From NCBI GenBank assembly GCA_964609215.1, contig CAZSQZ010000001.1:487997-551996 (forward strand): a stretch of 64,000 bases of DNA, in the 5' to 3' direction. Source of the DNA: JABDKJ01 sp964609215 (GTDB lineage Bacteria; Bacteroidota; Bacteroidia; Flavobacteriales_D; JABDKJ01). The notes under the pieces were generated by a model that ran no database searches, was not told the origin of the DNA, and saw nothing but the letters and a program-made list of their open reading frames with translations. Below, one piece after another: positions 36,224 to 44,113 of this stretch. A program made the translations under genes and the position numbers. Within the stretch, counting starts at the first letter, position 1; each line of letters opens with the position of its first letter.

Positions 36224-37363
36224 TTACCCCATTGCTGTTTTTAAGTCTTGAATCAAGTCATCAACATCCTCAACCCCAACACTTAAGCGTAATAAAGAAT
36301 CAAAAACACCTGTCTTAACTCGCTCCTCTTTTGGAATCGCAGCGTGAGTCATGGTAGCTGGGTGACCTATTAATGACTCTACTCCACCAAGCGATTCTGC
36401 CAATAAAAAATAATGTGTAGATTGTGCAATTCGACTTGCTTCTTCCAAATCATCACCTTTAAGAGAAAAGGAAACCATACCTCCAAAACCTCTCATTTGT
36501 TCCTTAGCTAAATAGTGGTAAGCATTGTCTACGAGTCCAGGATAGTTTACTTTTTCAACCTTTTCATGATTATATAAATACTGTGCAATTTTTAGCGCAT
36601 TTTCACAGTGCCTTTCCATTCTCAAGTGCAAAGTCTTAACCCCTCTCAAAACCAAAAAGCAATCATTGGGCGAAGGAACTGCTCCACAAGTGTTTTGAAT
36701 AAAGTAAAGTCTTTCGGCAAGTTCTTCATTTCTAGTTATTGCAGCACCCATTATAACATCACTATGCCCACCTAGATATTTGGTGACAGAATGCATAACA
36801 ATATCAGCACCTTGATCCAAAGGATTTTGTAGATAAGGAGTGGCAAAAGTATTGTCTACACAGAAGAGAATATCCTTCCCTTCAATAGCGGATTTAATAG
36901 CAGCAAGGTTTAAAATTTTAATGGTTGGGTTAGTTGGAGTTTCCACCCAAATCATTTTTGTTTTATCAGTTATTAAGGAAGAAATTTCATCAACATTATT
37001 CATATTGTTGAAAGTGAATTTTATTCCTAGTGGCTCAAAAATCTTTGTAAAAATTCGATACGAACCGCCATATAGGTCACTACAAGATATAACCTCATCG
37101 CCAGGCTTTAACAATTTTACAATTGCATCTATTGCACCCATTCCACTGGAAAAGGCCATTGCATATTTGCCGTTTTCTAAGGCCGCAAGATTTTTTTCCA
37201 AGGCAATTCTTGTCGGGTTTTGGGTTCTAGAGTACTCATAACCTTTATGCTTTCCAATTCCATCCTGCACATAAGTTGAAGTTTGGAAAATTGGCGTCAT
37301 AATAGCACCAGTTCCTGAATCTGCCTCTACTCCCGCATGAATTGTCTTTGTACCAAATTTCAT
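36224..37363 (-). CDS. metB: cystathionine gamma-synthase / trans-sulfuration PLP enzyme
   Basis: About 380 residues from MKFGTKTIHAG. The ATG at 37402 is 13 codons upstream but precedes the -7 promoter box at 37381-37388, so 37363 is the likely start. Cys/Met metabolism PLP family: YEYSRTQNPTR, SGMGAIDA, the PLP lysine in SVTKYLGGHSDVIMGA (near residue 195) and GHPATMTHAAIP. Family members include cystathionine gamma-synthase, beta-lyase and gamma-lyase; overall similarity favours gamma-synthase but sequence alone does not settle it. Single gene; no sulfur-metabolism neighbours. Confidence 0.88.
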   Translation of the reverse strand: MKFGTKTIHAGVEADSGTGAIMTPIFQTSTYVQDGIGKHKGYEYSRTQNPTRIALEKNLAALENGKYAMAFSSGMGAIDAIVKLLKPGDEVISCSDLYGGSYRIFTKIFEPLGIKFTFNNMNNVDEISSLITDKTKMIWVETPTNPTIKILNLAAIKSAIEGKDILFCVDNTFATPYLQNPLDQGADIVMHSVTKYLGGHSDVIMGAAITRNEELAERLYFIQNTCGAVPSPNDCFLVLRGVKTLHLRMERHCENALKIAQYLYNHEKVEKVNYPGLVDNAYHYLAKEQMRGFGGMVSFSLKGDDLEEASRIAQSTHYFLLAESLGGVESLIGHPATMTHAAIPKEERVKTGVFDSLLRLSVGVEDVDDLIQDLKTAMG

Positions 37364-37380
37364 TTCTTTCGATTTTGCCG

Positions 37381-37412
37381 CAAATGTATGAAAATGCATC
37401 AATAGGGGTCAA
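37381..37412 (-). promoter_or_regulatory. promoter of the metB-like gene
   Basis: Minus-strand -7 box TACATTTG (37381-37388) with a TTG (37410-37412) 21 bp upstream as -33. The expected transcript starts about 10 nt before the ATG at 37363, which supports that start. The -33 lies inside the 3' end of the next upstream gene. Confidence 0.5.
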
Positions 37413-38530
37413 GCTATTTTTGCTTTAGAAACACGTCTCAACCATCTTGGGAAAATAAGTACTCCCAAAAATAAATAGAGGAAATAAGTAAGTATTCTCC
37501 ACAGTATGGATAATGGCCCTGCCAAGTGACCTGGAAGAATGTTTTCATCAAAGAATTCGGTAAAGATAAGTTCAGCTAATCCGCTGCTACCAGGTGTTGG
37601 GCTTATTAGCATTATTATCCACATGCAGAGTTGTTTAGCATAAATTAAAAAATGTTCATCTACAACTACTAAAGCAGCAATCAAGCAGTTTACAACGAGG
37701 TACCTAGAGGTCCAAGATAGAAATGTTGCTCCAAAAGAGGATATCCAATATCTTTTTGGTTTATGGCGTAGTTCTTTTGAGGTGGTTATTAAATCATCTC
37801 CCCATTTTATAACGTTGTATTTCCACCTTCTCAGCCATTTTAAATTGAATATTTTTAGAAGTAAAAATTTAATTTTTCGGGGAGAAACAAATATTCCATA
37901 AATGATCGTAGAAGTGAGAATAACCAAGAAAAAATAGCCAACCCAAAAGATTTTGGTAGTACTTAATGTAAAGCCTAAAACACTGGTACTCCAATCTTCT
38001 GGGAATATCATTTCAGAAGTAAGAAATATAAAAACGAGGGGAACCATTAGAATGTAAAAGAGCTCGTCAAGCATTGCTGTAATCATCACAATTCCTGTAG
38101 ATTTACCAGCAGTAAAACCCTCCTTATATAAAAAATAAACCGCAAAACCTGCCCCACCGACTACTGAGGGAGTTAATGCGGAGGCAAACTCCCAAATCAT
38201 TATTACATCAAAACACTTTTTCCAGGAGAGTTGCTTATCCGTAAGTATCCTTAATCGCAATACGTATCCAAAAACCCTAACACTCACACAAACACAGGCA
38301 AGAAAAATCCATAGAACAGTAAAAAATGACCAATCAATATTTTCAAGTGTTTCCTTGTATGTGATTTTTACAAATTCACCTTGGCCACTTTCAACAGTAG
38401 TAAAGTGTGAAGGATCTTTCATATTCAGATCACTTTCATCCACACTTTCTTTTTTTACATGTGTACCTTCTAAAGATTTTTCAAAGTGAACCTCCGTTAT
38501 ACTATTGTATAACACGTATGAGGCAGCCAA
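37409..38530 (-). CDS. flippase-like membrane protein (UPF0104 / lysylphosphatidylglycerol synthase TM family)
   Basis: 373 residues from a TTG, with about eight membrane helices. Family-like segments: WIFLACVCVSVRVFGYVLRLRIL, IWEFASALTPSVVGGAGFAVYFLYKEG and MLISPTPGSSGLAEL. Members move or synthesise lipids (AglD/MprF-TM superfamily). The TTG falls inside the first membrane helix. In-frame codons upstream, from 38584, read KKKLSLRKVVIPILIGL before this TTG, a normal N-terminus, but are preceded only by ATA. The true start is thus probably at 38584 with a rare or mutated start codon. An in-frame stop lies at 38681-38683. Confidence 0.75.
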   Translation of the reverse strand: MAASYVLYNSITEVHFEKSLEGTHVKKESVDESDLNMKDPSHFTTVESGQGEFVKITYKETLENIDWSFFTVLWIFLACVCVSVRVFGYVLRLRILTDKQLSWKKCFDVIMIWEFASALTPSVVGGAGFAVYFLYKEGFTAGKSTGIVMITAMLDELFYILMVPLVFIFLTSEMIFPEDWSTSVLGFTLSTTKIFWVGYFFLVILTSTIIYGIFVSPRKIKFLLLKIFNLKWLRRWKYNVIKWGDDLITTSKELRHKPKRYWISSFGATFLSWTSRYLVVNCLIAALVVVDEHFLIYAKQLCMWIIMLISPTPGSSGLAELIFTEFFDENILPGHLAGPLSILWRILTYFLYLFLGVLIFPRWLRRVSKAKIA

Positions 38531-38662
38531 TAGACCTATTAAAATAGGAATAACAACTTTTCTCAGGCTGAGTTTTTTCTTTATGTCTTCGCTTTTTTCC
38601 AGAGGGCTTAAAAATCGGACTGAAATTAGAATAAAAGTGATTAATTCGTGGAAATGTTTTAG

Positions 38663-39016
38663 ATGAAAAGGTTTTATTATTTAAGTACCTGCTCAACATG
38701 TAAAAGAATTATGCAGGAATTGGCACTTCCAGATGATTTTGAACTTCAGGATATAAAGACTGAAAAGCTCTGTGAAAATAAGTTGAATGAAATGATTTCT
38801 TTGAGTGGAAATGTTGAATCTCTTTTCAGCAAAAGATCAATGAAGTACAGGGCAATGGGTCTTCACGAAAAAGAACTGAGTGATTTTGAAATGAAAGCAT
38901 TAATCTTGGATGAATACACTTTTCTAAAAAGACCAGTTGCTATTATCGATGATGAAATATTCATTGGAAACTCCAAGAAGGTGGTTCAGGCAATTAAGGA
39001 CAAACTAGCTTCTTGA
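38663..39016 (+). CDS. ArsC/Spx-family thioredoxin-fold protein
   Basis: 117 residues with the N-terminal CSTC redox pair (residues 10-13, STCSTCKRIM), the central SLFSKRSMKYRAMGL and the C-terminal KRPVAIIDDEIFIGNSKK with the cis-proline region. This is the ArsC-like (arsenate reductase/YffB/Spx) fold. Both cysteines are spaced as in Spx or YffB, and classic arsenate-reductase residues are not clearly present, so enzyme activity is uncertain. Its start is divergent from the flippase gene with overlapping regions. The EamA gene follows with a TTGA overlap. Confidence 0.82.
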   Translation: MKRFYYLSTCSTCKRIMQELALPDDFELQDIKTEKLCENKLNEMISLSGNVESLFSKRSMKYRAMGLHEKELSDFEMKALILDEYTFLKRPVAIIDDEIFIGNSKKVVQAIKDKLAS

Positions 39017-39939
39017 ATAAAAATTGGCTACCCTATATCGCGGTCATTTTTGTTCAGCTTATTTATGGTTCCAATTATGTTGTTGCTAAAGGCATAATGC
39101 CAGATGTAATAGGCCCAACTGGCTTGGTATTTTGCAGAATATTGGGTGCGGTGATTTTGTTTTGGTTATGCTATGCTTTCAATTACGAAAGAGTTGAAAA
39201 GAAAGACTTAATCCGACTTTTTATTTGTGGCTTCTTTGGCATTTTTGCCAATCAAGTACTTTTTCTAAATGGGCTTAATTTGACATCACCAATCAATGCT
39301 TCATTGATTATGATAACCCTTCCTATTTCTGTGTTTATTTTATCCGTTCTCTTTTTCAAAGAAAAGGCCACAAAGAGGAAAATATTTGGGTTGTTATTAG
39401 GTACTATTGGTTTTACTTATATGGTAATTGTAAGTAATAAATCAAGTCAGGTTTCTTCTTGGCAGGGAGACCTAATGATTGCCATAAACGCCTTTTCCTA
39501 TAGTTTGTATTTGGTTTTGGTAAAAACACTTATGCATAAATATAAGCCGCTTACGGTATTGTCTTGGGTCTTTTTGTCCGGTGCTATTTTTATCATTCCA
39601 TTCGGTTGGAATCAATTCAGCATTGTGGAATGGTCGGCTTTAGCAGATCATCAAATTTTTTCAATTTCCTATATAATTATAGTGGTCACTTTCATAGTTT
39701 ACTTTCTGTCCATTTATGCCCTTAGCAAAGTGAGTCCAACGGTTATTGGAACTTTTACGTACACTCAGCCACTTGCTGCAGCCTTTTTTTCTTGGTTATA
39801 TTTCGTTGTCTTAACCTCATTAGGAAAGGAGGTAAGCGACTATACCAATGACATTAATTTGTCCAAAATACTCAGTGCAATTTTAATTTTTATTGGAGTT
39901 TATTTTGTAGCCGTTAAGTCAAGGAAGTCTACTGTTTAA
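39013..39939 (+). CDS. EamA/DMT-superfamily transporter
   Basis: 308 residues with ten hydrophobic helices arranged as two five-helix EamA repeats: the first begins YIAVIFVQLIYGSNYVVAKG, the second SWQGDLMIAINAFSYSLYLV. The proline-rich helix ends (TSPINASLIMITLPISVFI; SPTVIGTFTYTQPLAAAFF) are typical. Such carriers export amino acids, nucleotides or other metabolites; substrate unknown. TTG start overlapping the stop of the ArsC-like gene by four bases (TTGA), so expression is coupled. Confidence 0.9.
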   Translation: MNKNWLPYIAVIFVQLIYGSNYVVAKGIMPDVIGPTGLVFCRILGAVILFWLCYAFNYERVEKKDLIRLFICGFFGIFANQVLFLNGLNLTSPINASLIMITLPISVFILSVLFFKEKATKRKIFGLLLGTIGFTYMVIVSNKSSQVSSWQGDLMIAINAFSYSLYLVLVKTLMHKYKPLTVLSWVFLSGAIFIIPFGWNQFSIVEWSALADHQIFSISYIIIVVTFIVYFLSIYALSKVSPTVIGTFTYTQPLAAAFFSWLYFVVLTSLGKEVSDYTNDINLSKILSAILIFIGVYFVAVKSRKSTV

Positions 39940-39989
39940 GTTTATTTAGAGCCACTTTTTTGTAAAAGGATACAATTGCTTTAAATGAT

Positions 39990-39997
39990 TACTTTTG
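39990..39997 (+). promoter_or_regulatory. -7 box of the yicC-gmk-nadD group
   Basis: TACTTTTG fits TAnnTTTG, ending 17 bases before the ATG at 40015. It lies downstream of the alternative start at 39985, which argues for 40015 as the yicC start. No clear -33 TTG at the usual spacing. Confidence 0.5.
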
Positions 39998-40014
39998 AGA
40001 AATTTAATAAAGAT

Positions 40015-40884
40015 ATGATCTTATCAATGACCGGTTATGGTCGAGCAGAGGGAAGCATTCAAGAAAAAAAAATTATTGTTGAATTAAGGACACTTAACTC
40101 AAAGCAGTTAGATGTTTATTTCAAAATTCCTGCTGAGTATAAAGAAAAGGAAGTCGATTTCAGATCTTTTTTAAATGCTAAACTTAGAAGAGGAAAAGTA
40201 GAATGCATTATATCAAGTTCTGGAGGTGCCAATAAGCGCGCTGCCTTAAACAAGACAATGGCAAAACTTTATTACGATGAAATCAAAGCTTTGGAATCTG
40301 AGCTGGGATTTGCCACTCAAGATTATGCCTCAGTTTTGGTAAGAATGCCAGAGGTAATGCAGACAGAATTGACTGGAATTGAAGATAAAGAATGGGAACT
40401 GATAATGAATCTTTTGGCAGAAGCAGCTGAAAAATTAACAGCCTTCAGGACGGACGAAGGCAAGAAATTGGAGAAGGACCTATCAGGCAATATTGAGAAC
40501 ATTTCTAGTTTGTTGGAAGAGGCTATTCCACTTTCGGAATCGAGATTGGATATGGTTAAAAGTAAGATCAAGGCTGCTTTGGAAAAAAACATTGATAAAG
40601 AAAATGTGGATGAAACCAGATTTGAGCAGGAGTTGGTTTATTATCTGGAGAAGATGGATATCAATGAAGAAGTTGTGCGTTTGAAAAGCCATTTGAATTA
40701 CTTTATGGAGACGCAAAACGATAATGATTCAAACGGTAAGAAATTGGGATTCATAACTCAGGAAATGGGTAGAGAAATAAATACGCTTGGAGCAAAATCT
40801 TATAATGCAGATATGCAAAAAGTGGTCGTACAAATGAAAGACCAATTAGAGAGAATAAAAGAACAAGTATTAAATGTCCTCTGA
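40015..40884 (+). CDS. yicC: YicC-family endoribonuclease-like protein
   Basis: 289 residues starting MILSMTGYGRAEGS, the invariant N-terminus of the YicC family. The C-terminal DUF1732 domain ends in GREINTLGAKSYNADMQK, with conserved E and H/N residues. E. coli YicC is an RNase affecting RyhB turnover. The gene begins a compact group with gmk (11-base overlap) and nadD. YicC next to gmk is a common arrangement in bacteria. Confidence 0.93.
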   Translation: MILSMTGYGRAEGSIQEKKIIVELRTLNSKQLDVYFKIPAEYKEKEVDFRSFLNAKLRRGKVECIISSSGGANKRAALNKTMAKLYYDEIKALESELGFATQDYASVLVRMPEVMQTELTGIEDKEWELIMNLLAEAAEKLTAFRTDEGKKLEKDLSGNIENISSLLEEAIPLSESRLDMVKSKIKAALEKNIDKENVDETRFEQELVYYLEKMDINEEVVRLKSHLNYFMETQNDNDSNGKKLGFITQEMGREINTLGAKSYNADMQKVVVQMKDQLERIKEQVLNVL

Positions 40885-41455
40885 TTTTTTAGGTAAGTCA
40901 ATCATAGTTTCTGCACCTTCTGGAGCTGGAAAAACGACTTTGGTTAAGTATCTTTTGTCGGAACGGAATGATCTTGCTTTTTCTATCTCTGCCACCAATA
41001 GACCTATTCGTACGGGGGAAAAAGAGGGAAAGGATTATTATTTCTTTGATAGTTCTGAATTCAAAGCTAAGATCAAGGATGGAGATTTTGTAGAGTGGGA
41101 AGAGGTTTACGAAGGAAGATTTTACGGAACGTTGAGATCAGAAGTTGATAGAATTTGGGAGAAAAACACACACGTAATTTTTGATGTAGATGTGGTTGGA
41201 GGATTGCATCTAAAAAAGAAATTTGGAGAACGAGCCTTGAGTATTTTTATTAGTACTGGAGACATTGAGACCCTGGAAAAAAGATTGAGAGAGAGATGCA
41301 CGGAAAGCGAAGAAGACATTCAGACTAGAATAAAAAAGGCAGATGAAGAAATGCAAACAGCCTCTCAATTTGATGTCATTATCATTAACCGAGATCTGGA
41401 AAAAGCACAGAGGGAAATAAGAGAAATAGCATCTAAGTTTTTATCGAATGCTTAA
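40874..41455 (+). CDS. gmk: guanylate kinase
   Basis: 193 residues. P-loop VSAPSGAGKTTL at residue 12; GMP-binding RPIRTGEKEGKDYYFFD; DVDVVGGLHLKKKFG; RLRERCTESEEDIQTRI in the lid. It phosphorylates GMP to GDP in the cytoplasm. Start ATG overlaps the yicC end by 11 bases and its own end overlaps nadD by eight, indicating one transcript. Confidence 0.97.
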   Translation: MSSDFLGKSIIVSAPSGAGKTTLVKYLLSERNDLAFSISATNRPIRTGEKEGKDYYFFDSSEFKAKIKDGDFVEWEEVYEGRFYGTLRSEVDRIWEKNTHVIFDVDVVGGLHLKKKFGERALSIFISTGDIETLEKRLRERCTESEEDIQTRIKKADEEMQTASQFDVIIINRDLEKAQREIREIASKFLSNA

Positions 41456-42017
41456 GGTGGGATTATATTTTGGCTCCTTTAATCCAGTACATGTTGGGCA
41501 TCTTTCCATTGCAAATTACTTGTGGCAAAATGAGGAAATTGATGAGGTTTGGATGGTGGTTTCCCCACAAAATCCGTTCAAAGAGAAAAGCAGCCTTTGG
41601 GATGAACAGATCCGATTGAAACTATTACAAACTGCACTATCCGGTCATACGAAAATCAGAGTTTCAACCATTGAGTTCGATCTTCCACAACCCTCTTATA
41701 CGTATTACACACTCAAAGAATTAAGGGCTAAATTCCCAGAGCATAGGTTCTCTATAATTATGGGAGAAGATAATGTAGAGGGCTTACCCAATTGGAAAAA
41801 GGGAAAGGAAATAATAGAAGAAAATTTCTTTTATATCTATCCGAGAAAAACAGAAAACAATACGGAAATAAACCTGCCCAATTATAAAAAACTCAAAGCT
41901 CCAAGATTGGATATTTCATCTACACTTATTCGGAAATCACTTAAAGAGGGAAAGGATATTCGTTACTTAGTGGGAAAGGATGTTGCTCAGCTCATTGCTC
42001 AGTTGAAACCCTTCTAA
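41448..42017 (+). CDS. nadD: nicotinate-nucleotide adenylyltransferase
   Basis: 189 residues. Nucleotidyltransferase motif GLYFGSFNPVHVGHLSIAN at the start (the HxGH as HVGH), MGEDNVEGLPNWKKG in the middle and the C-terminal ISSTLIRKSLKEGKDIRYLV. It converts nicotinate mononucleotide to deamido-NAD. Third gene of the yicC-gmk-nadD group. Its last 51 bases overlap the 3' end of the convergent glycosyltransferase gene. Confidence 0.96.
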   Translation: MLKVGLYFGSFNPVHVGHLSIANYLWQNEEIDEVWMVVSPQNPFKEKSSLWDEQIRLKLLQTALSGHTKIRVSTIEFDLPQPSYTYYTLKELRAKFPEHRFSIIMGEDNVEGLPNWKKGKEIIEENFFYIYPRKTENNTEINLPNYKKLKAPRLDISSTLIRKSLKEGKDIRYLVGKDVAQLIAQLKPF

Positions 42018-42977
42018 TTCTTCTTGTTTTATAAATGTAAAGCCCATCCTTCTGTTTAAATACCGTGCTAAATACTCTTGTTCTGTTTGCCCTGGTGTGG
42101 GAATAAGAATGGCTTCTTTTTCTAATGTATATAAATCCATAATACTGGAATATCCAGCCCTACAAATTATCTTTTTACTTTGATTAATTAGATGATTTAA
42201 TTTTTCTGCGGGTAAATGATCATAAACATCTAGGCCCTCTTCTATTTGAAGTTTGCTAGACCCTGGAACACCTCTAACTAAAGCGCATTTGAAAGAAGAA
42301 CTCTTTAGTTTTTTTCGCAATGTTTCTTCAAAAATACTTTTTTGAGGTTCCGGTCCTGAGACAATGGCTAAGTAATCGTAAACTATTTTAATCTCCGTTT
42401 CGGGTCTTGTAAATCGGCTCAAAACACCTAAGTATTTGGCTTTTATGTTTGGTCCATGAGAAAGCTTTCCGGACAAATTATTAGCCCCTTCATTATCGGG
42501 TATCCAGAGTTCATTGTATTTAGAAATAAACTGTTGATTGATTTTATTTAGCCAATTTAATCCTTGCGGTAAAGCAATGTTTATTTGATGACTCATGAAC
42601 ACGGAAAAGCACTTTTTATGGTAGCAACCAAAACGATTGTCCGAAAGAATCATGTCAATATCACTACTCCTAAGTATATCTTTAATTCGTTTTTTCTCCT
42701 TGGTAATTGCAATTAGAATTTTTTGGCTTTGCAGACCCATATGCAAAACAAAGTGCTTTCCTTTTTTGGGATAAGAAATGTCGTAGTCTGGAAGCTCGTA
42801 GAAAGACAAGTGAGGAAATTCCAATTTCAATAAGTTTAGAGAACGACCATTTCCTGCAATTGAAACACGTTTTCCTTGTCTAAGAAATTTTTGAATTAAA
42901 GGGATACATCTTGTTGCATGACCAAGGCCCCAGTCCAATGGACAAACAAGAATATGATCATGTGATTTTGTATCCAT
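41967..42977 (-). CDS. MurG-like glycosyltransferase
   Basis: 336 residues, GT-B fold resembling the C-terminal glycosyltransferase family 28. N-terminal nucleotide-sugar fold word VCPLDWGLGHATRCIPL; C-terminal donor-site segment IICRAGYSSIMDLYTLEKEAILIPTPGQTEQEYLA. This resembles MurG/UGT-type enzymes but MurG itself would sit in the dcw cluster, so another GlcNAc- or hexose-transferase is more likely. A role in surface glycans is inferred. The gene overlaps nadD tail-to-tail by 51 bases. Confidence 0.82.
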   Translation of the reverse strand: MDTKSHDHILVCPLDWGLGHATRCIPLIQKFLRQGKRVSIAGNGRSLNLLKLEFPHLSFYELPDYDISYPKKGKHFVLHMGLQSQKILIAITKEKKRIKDILRSSDIDMILSDNRFGCYHKKCFSVFMSHQINIALPQGLNWLNKINQQFISKYNELWIPDNEGANNLSGKLSHGPNIKAKYLGVLSRFTRPETEIKIVYDYLAIVSGPEPQKSIFEETLRKKLKSSSFKCALVRGVPGSSKLQIEEGLDVYDHLPAEKLNHLINQSKKIICRAGYSSIMDLYTLEKEAILIPTPGQTEQEYLARYLNRRMGFTFIKQEELEGFQLSNELSNILSH

Positions 42978-43061
42978 GCCTAAATTTAAGAATCATTATT
43001 AAAAGCAAATGGGTTTTTATTATCAGCAGTATTTTCAATGGATAGGTGGTTAAATAATCCG

Positions 43062-43069
43062 TATTTTTG
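43062..43069 (+). promoter_or_regulatory. -7 box of trmB
   Basis: TATTTTTG fits TAnnTTTG and ends only five bases before the trmB ATG (43075). If active, the trmB message starts at or within a few bases of the start codon, that is, nearly leaderless. No -33 TTG at normal spacing is seen. Confidence 0.4.
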
Positions 43070-43074
43070 ACCTA

Positions 43075-43767
43075 ATGGGAAAAGACAAATTGAAACGATT
43101 TGCTGAGAATGCGGTGATGGAAAATGTGTTGGAACCTTCCATTGAGGATGTGTTGAAAGAGGATAGTGACTTTAAAGGAAAATGGCATAGGCACTTTGGA
43201 AATAATAACCCTATAGTTTTAGAACTGGCCTGCGGTAAAGGAGAATATACTGTGGGGATGGCAAGAAGGTTTCCTGAAAAAAACTTTATAGGAATAGATA
43301 TAAAAGGCGCAAGAATGTGGAGGGGCGCCAAAACAGCAAACGAGGAAGAGATGAAAAATCTCTATTTCCTAAGAACCCGAATAGAATTTATAGAGCGGTT
43401 TTTTGAAAAGGACGAGGTCTCCGAAATTTGGATAACATTTGCAGATCCGCACAAGAAAAAAAGAAACGCAAAACACAGGCTTACACATCCGTTATATCTG
43501 AATAAATACAGAAATGTTCTTAGGCAAGATGGAACGGTAAATTTAAAATCGGACAGTACTTTTCTTACGGACTTTACTTTAGATGTTATTCATGAACAAA
43601 GGCTAAAAGTGTTGAACCAATCTTTAGATGTTTACGGTATTGGAAAAGAAAAATTTTCGGATGACCTCAATGCTTTAATGGAAATTAAAACCTTCTATGA
43701 AAAGCGTTGGTTAAAAGAAGGAAAGAAAATTAAATTCATACAATTTAGCCTTGGCCAAAACGATTAA
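43075..43767 (+). CDS. trmB: tRNA (guanine-N7-)-methyltransferase
   Basis: 230 residues. SAM-binding LELACGKGEYTVGMARRFP (near residue 45), FIGIDIKGARMW and the TrmB signature WITFADPHKKKRNAKHRLTHP, in which the aspartate acts at the catalytic site. It makes m7G46 in tRNA. The next gene starts 17 bases before its stop, so the two are probably co-transcribed. Confidence 0.96.
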   Translation: MGKDKLKRFAENAVMENVLEPSIEDVLKEDSDFKGKWHRHFGNNNPIVLELACGKGEYTVGMARRFPEKNFIGIDIKGARMWRGAKTANEEEMKNLYFLRTRIEFIERFFEKDEVSEIWITFADPHKKKRNAKHRLTHPLYLNKYRNVLRQDGTVNLKSDSTFLTDFTLDVIHEQRLKVLNQSLDVYGIGKEKFSDDLNALMEIKTFYEKRWLKEGKKIKFIQFSLGQND

Positions 43768-44113
43768 ACTTTCAGAAAAGAACAAGGACTTTTTTGATCA
43801 GGTCTTTCAAGTTGTTCGACTTATCCCAGAGGGAAGAGTAACTAGTTATGGAGCGATTGCCAGATATTTGGGAATGGCGCGTTCTGCTAGAATGGTGGGT
43901 TGGGCTATGAATGCAAGCGGCACTGTTCACCCTAAAGTACCAGCCCATAGGGTAGTGAACTCATCTGGATTGCTCACTGGAAAACATCATTTTAAAGATC
44001 CTTCAGATATGCAGAGAAAGCTAGAAGCGGAAGGAATAAAAGTGAAGAACGATAAAGTTCAAAAATTTAAAGAAGTATTGTGGGAACCCATAAAAGAATT
44101 AACGCTCGATTAG
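43751..44113 (+). CDS. alkyltransferase-like (ATL) DNA-repair protein, MGMT family without the catalytic Cys
   Basis: 120 residues, C-terminal MGMT domain only. The methyltransferase active site PCHRV is replaced by PAHRV (near residue 64), so no alkyl group can be accepted. The helix-turn-helix words SYGAIARYLGMARSARMVGWAM are retained, with the DNA-flipping arginine in the SARMVG segment. ATL proteins bind O6-alkylguanine and recruit nucleotide-excision repair. TTG start. It shares the TTAG stop with convergent asparaginase and overlaps trmB by 17 bases. Confidence 0.88.
   Translation: MAKTIKLSEKNKDFFDQVFQVVRLIPEGRVTSYGAIARYLGMARSARMVGWAMNASGTVHPKVPAHRVVNSSGLLTGKHHFKDPSDMQRKLEAEGIKVKNDKVQKFKEVLWEPIKELTLD

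Noticed and set aside
36840..37241. 133-codon plus-strand frame within the metB-like gene
   Set aside because: Antisense of a strongly conserved PLP enzyme; no start-signal or family evidence.
37364..37408. SAM riboswitch upstream of the metB-like gene
   Set aside because: The predicted leader is only about 10 nt and the region overlaps the flippase gene; no aptamer can fit.
38502..38699. Minus-strand frame reading KKRRHKEKTQPEK, considered as a frameshifted N-terminus of the flippase protein
   Set aside because: It needs a frameshift and gives a hydrophilic N-terminus unlike the family; ATA at 38584 in the main frame explains the helix without one.
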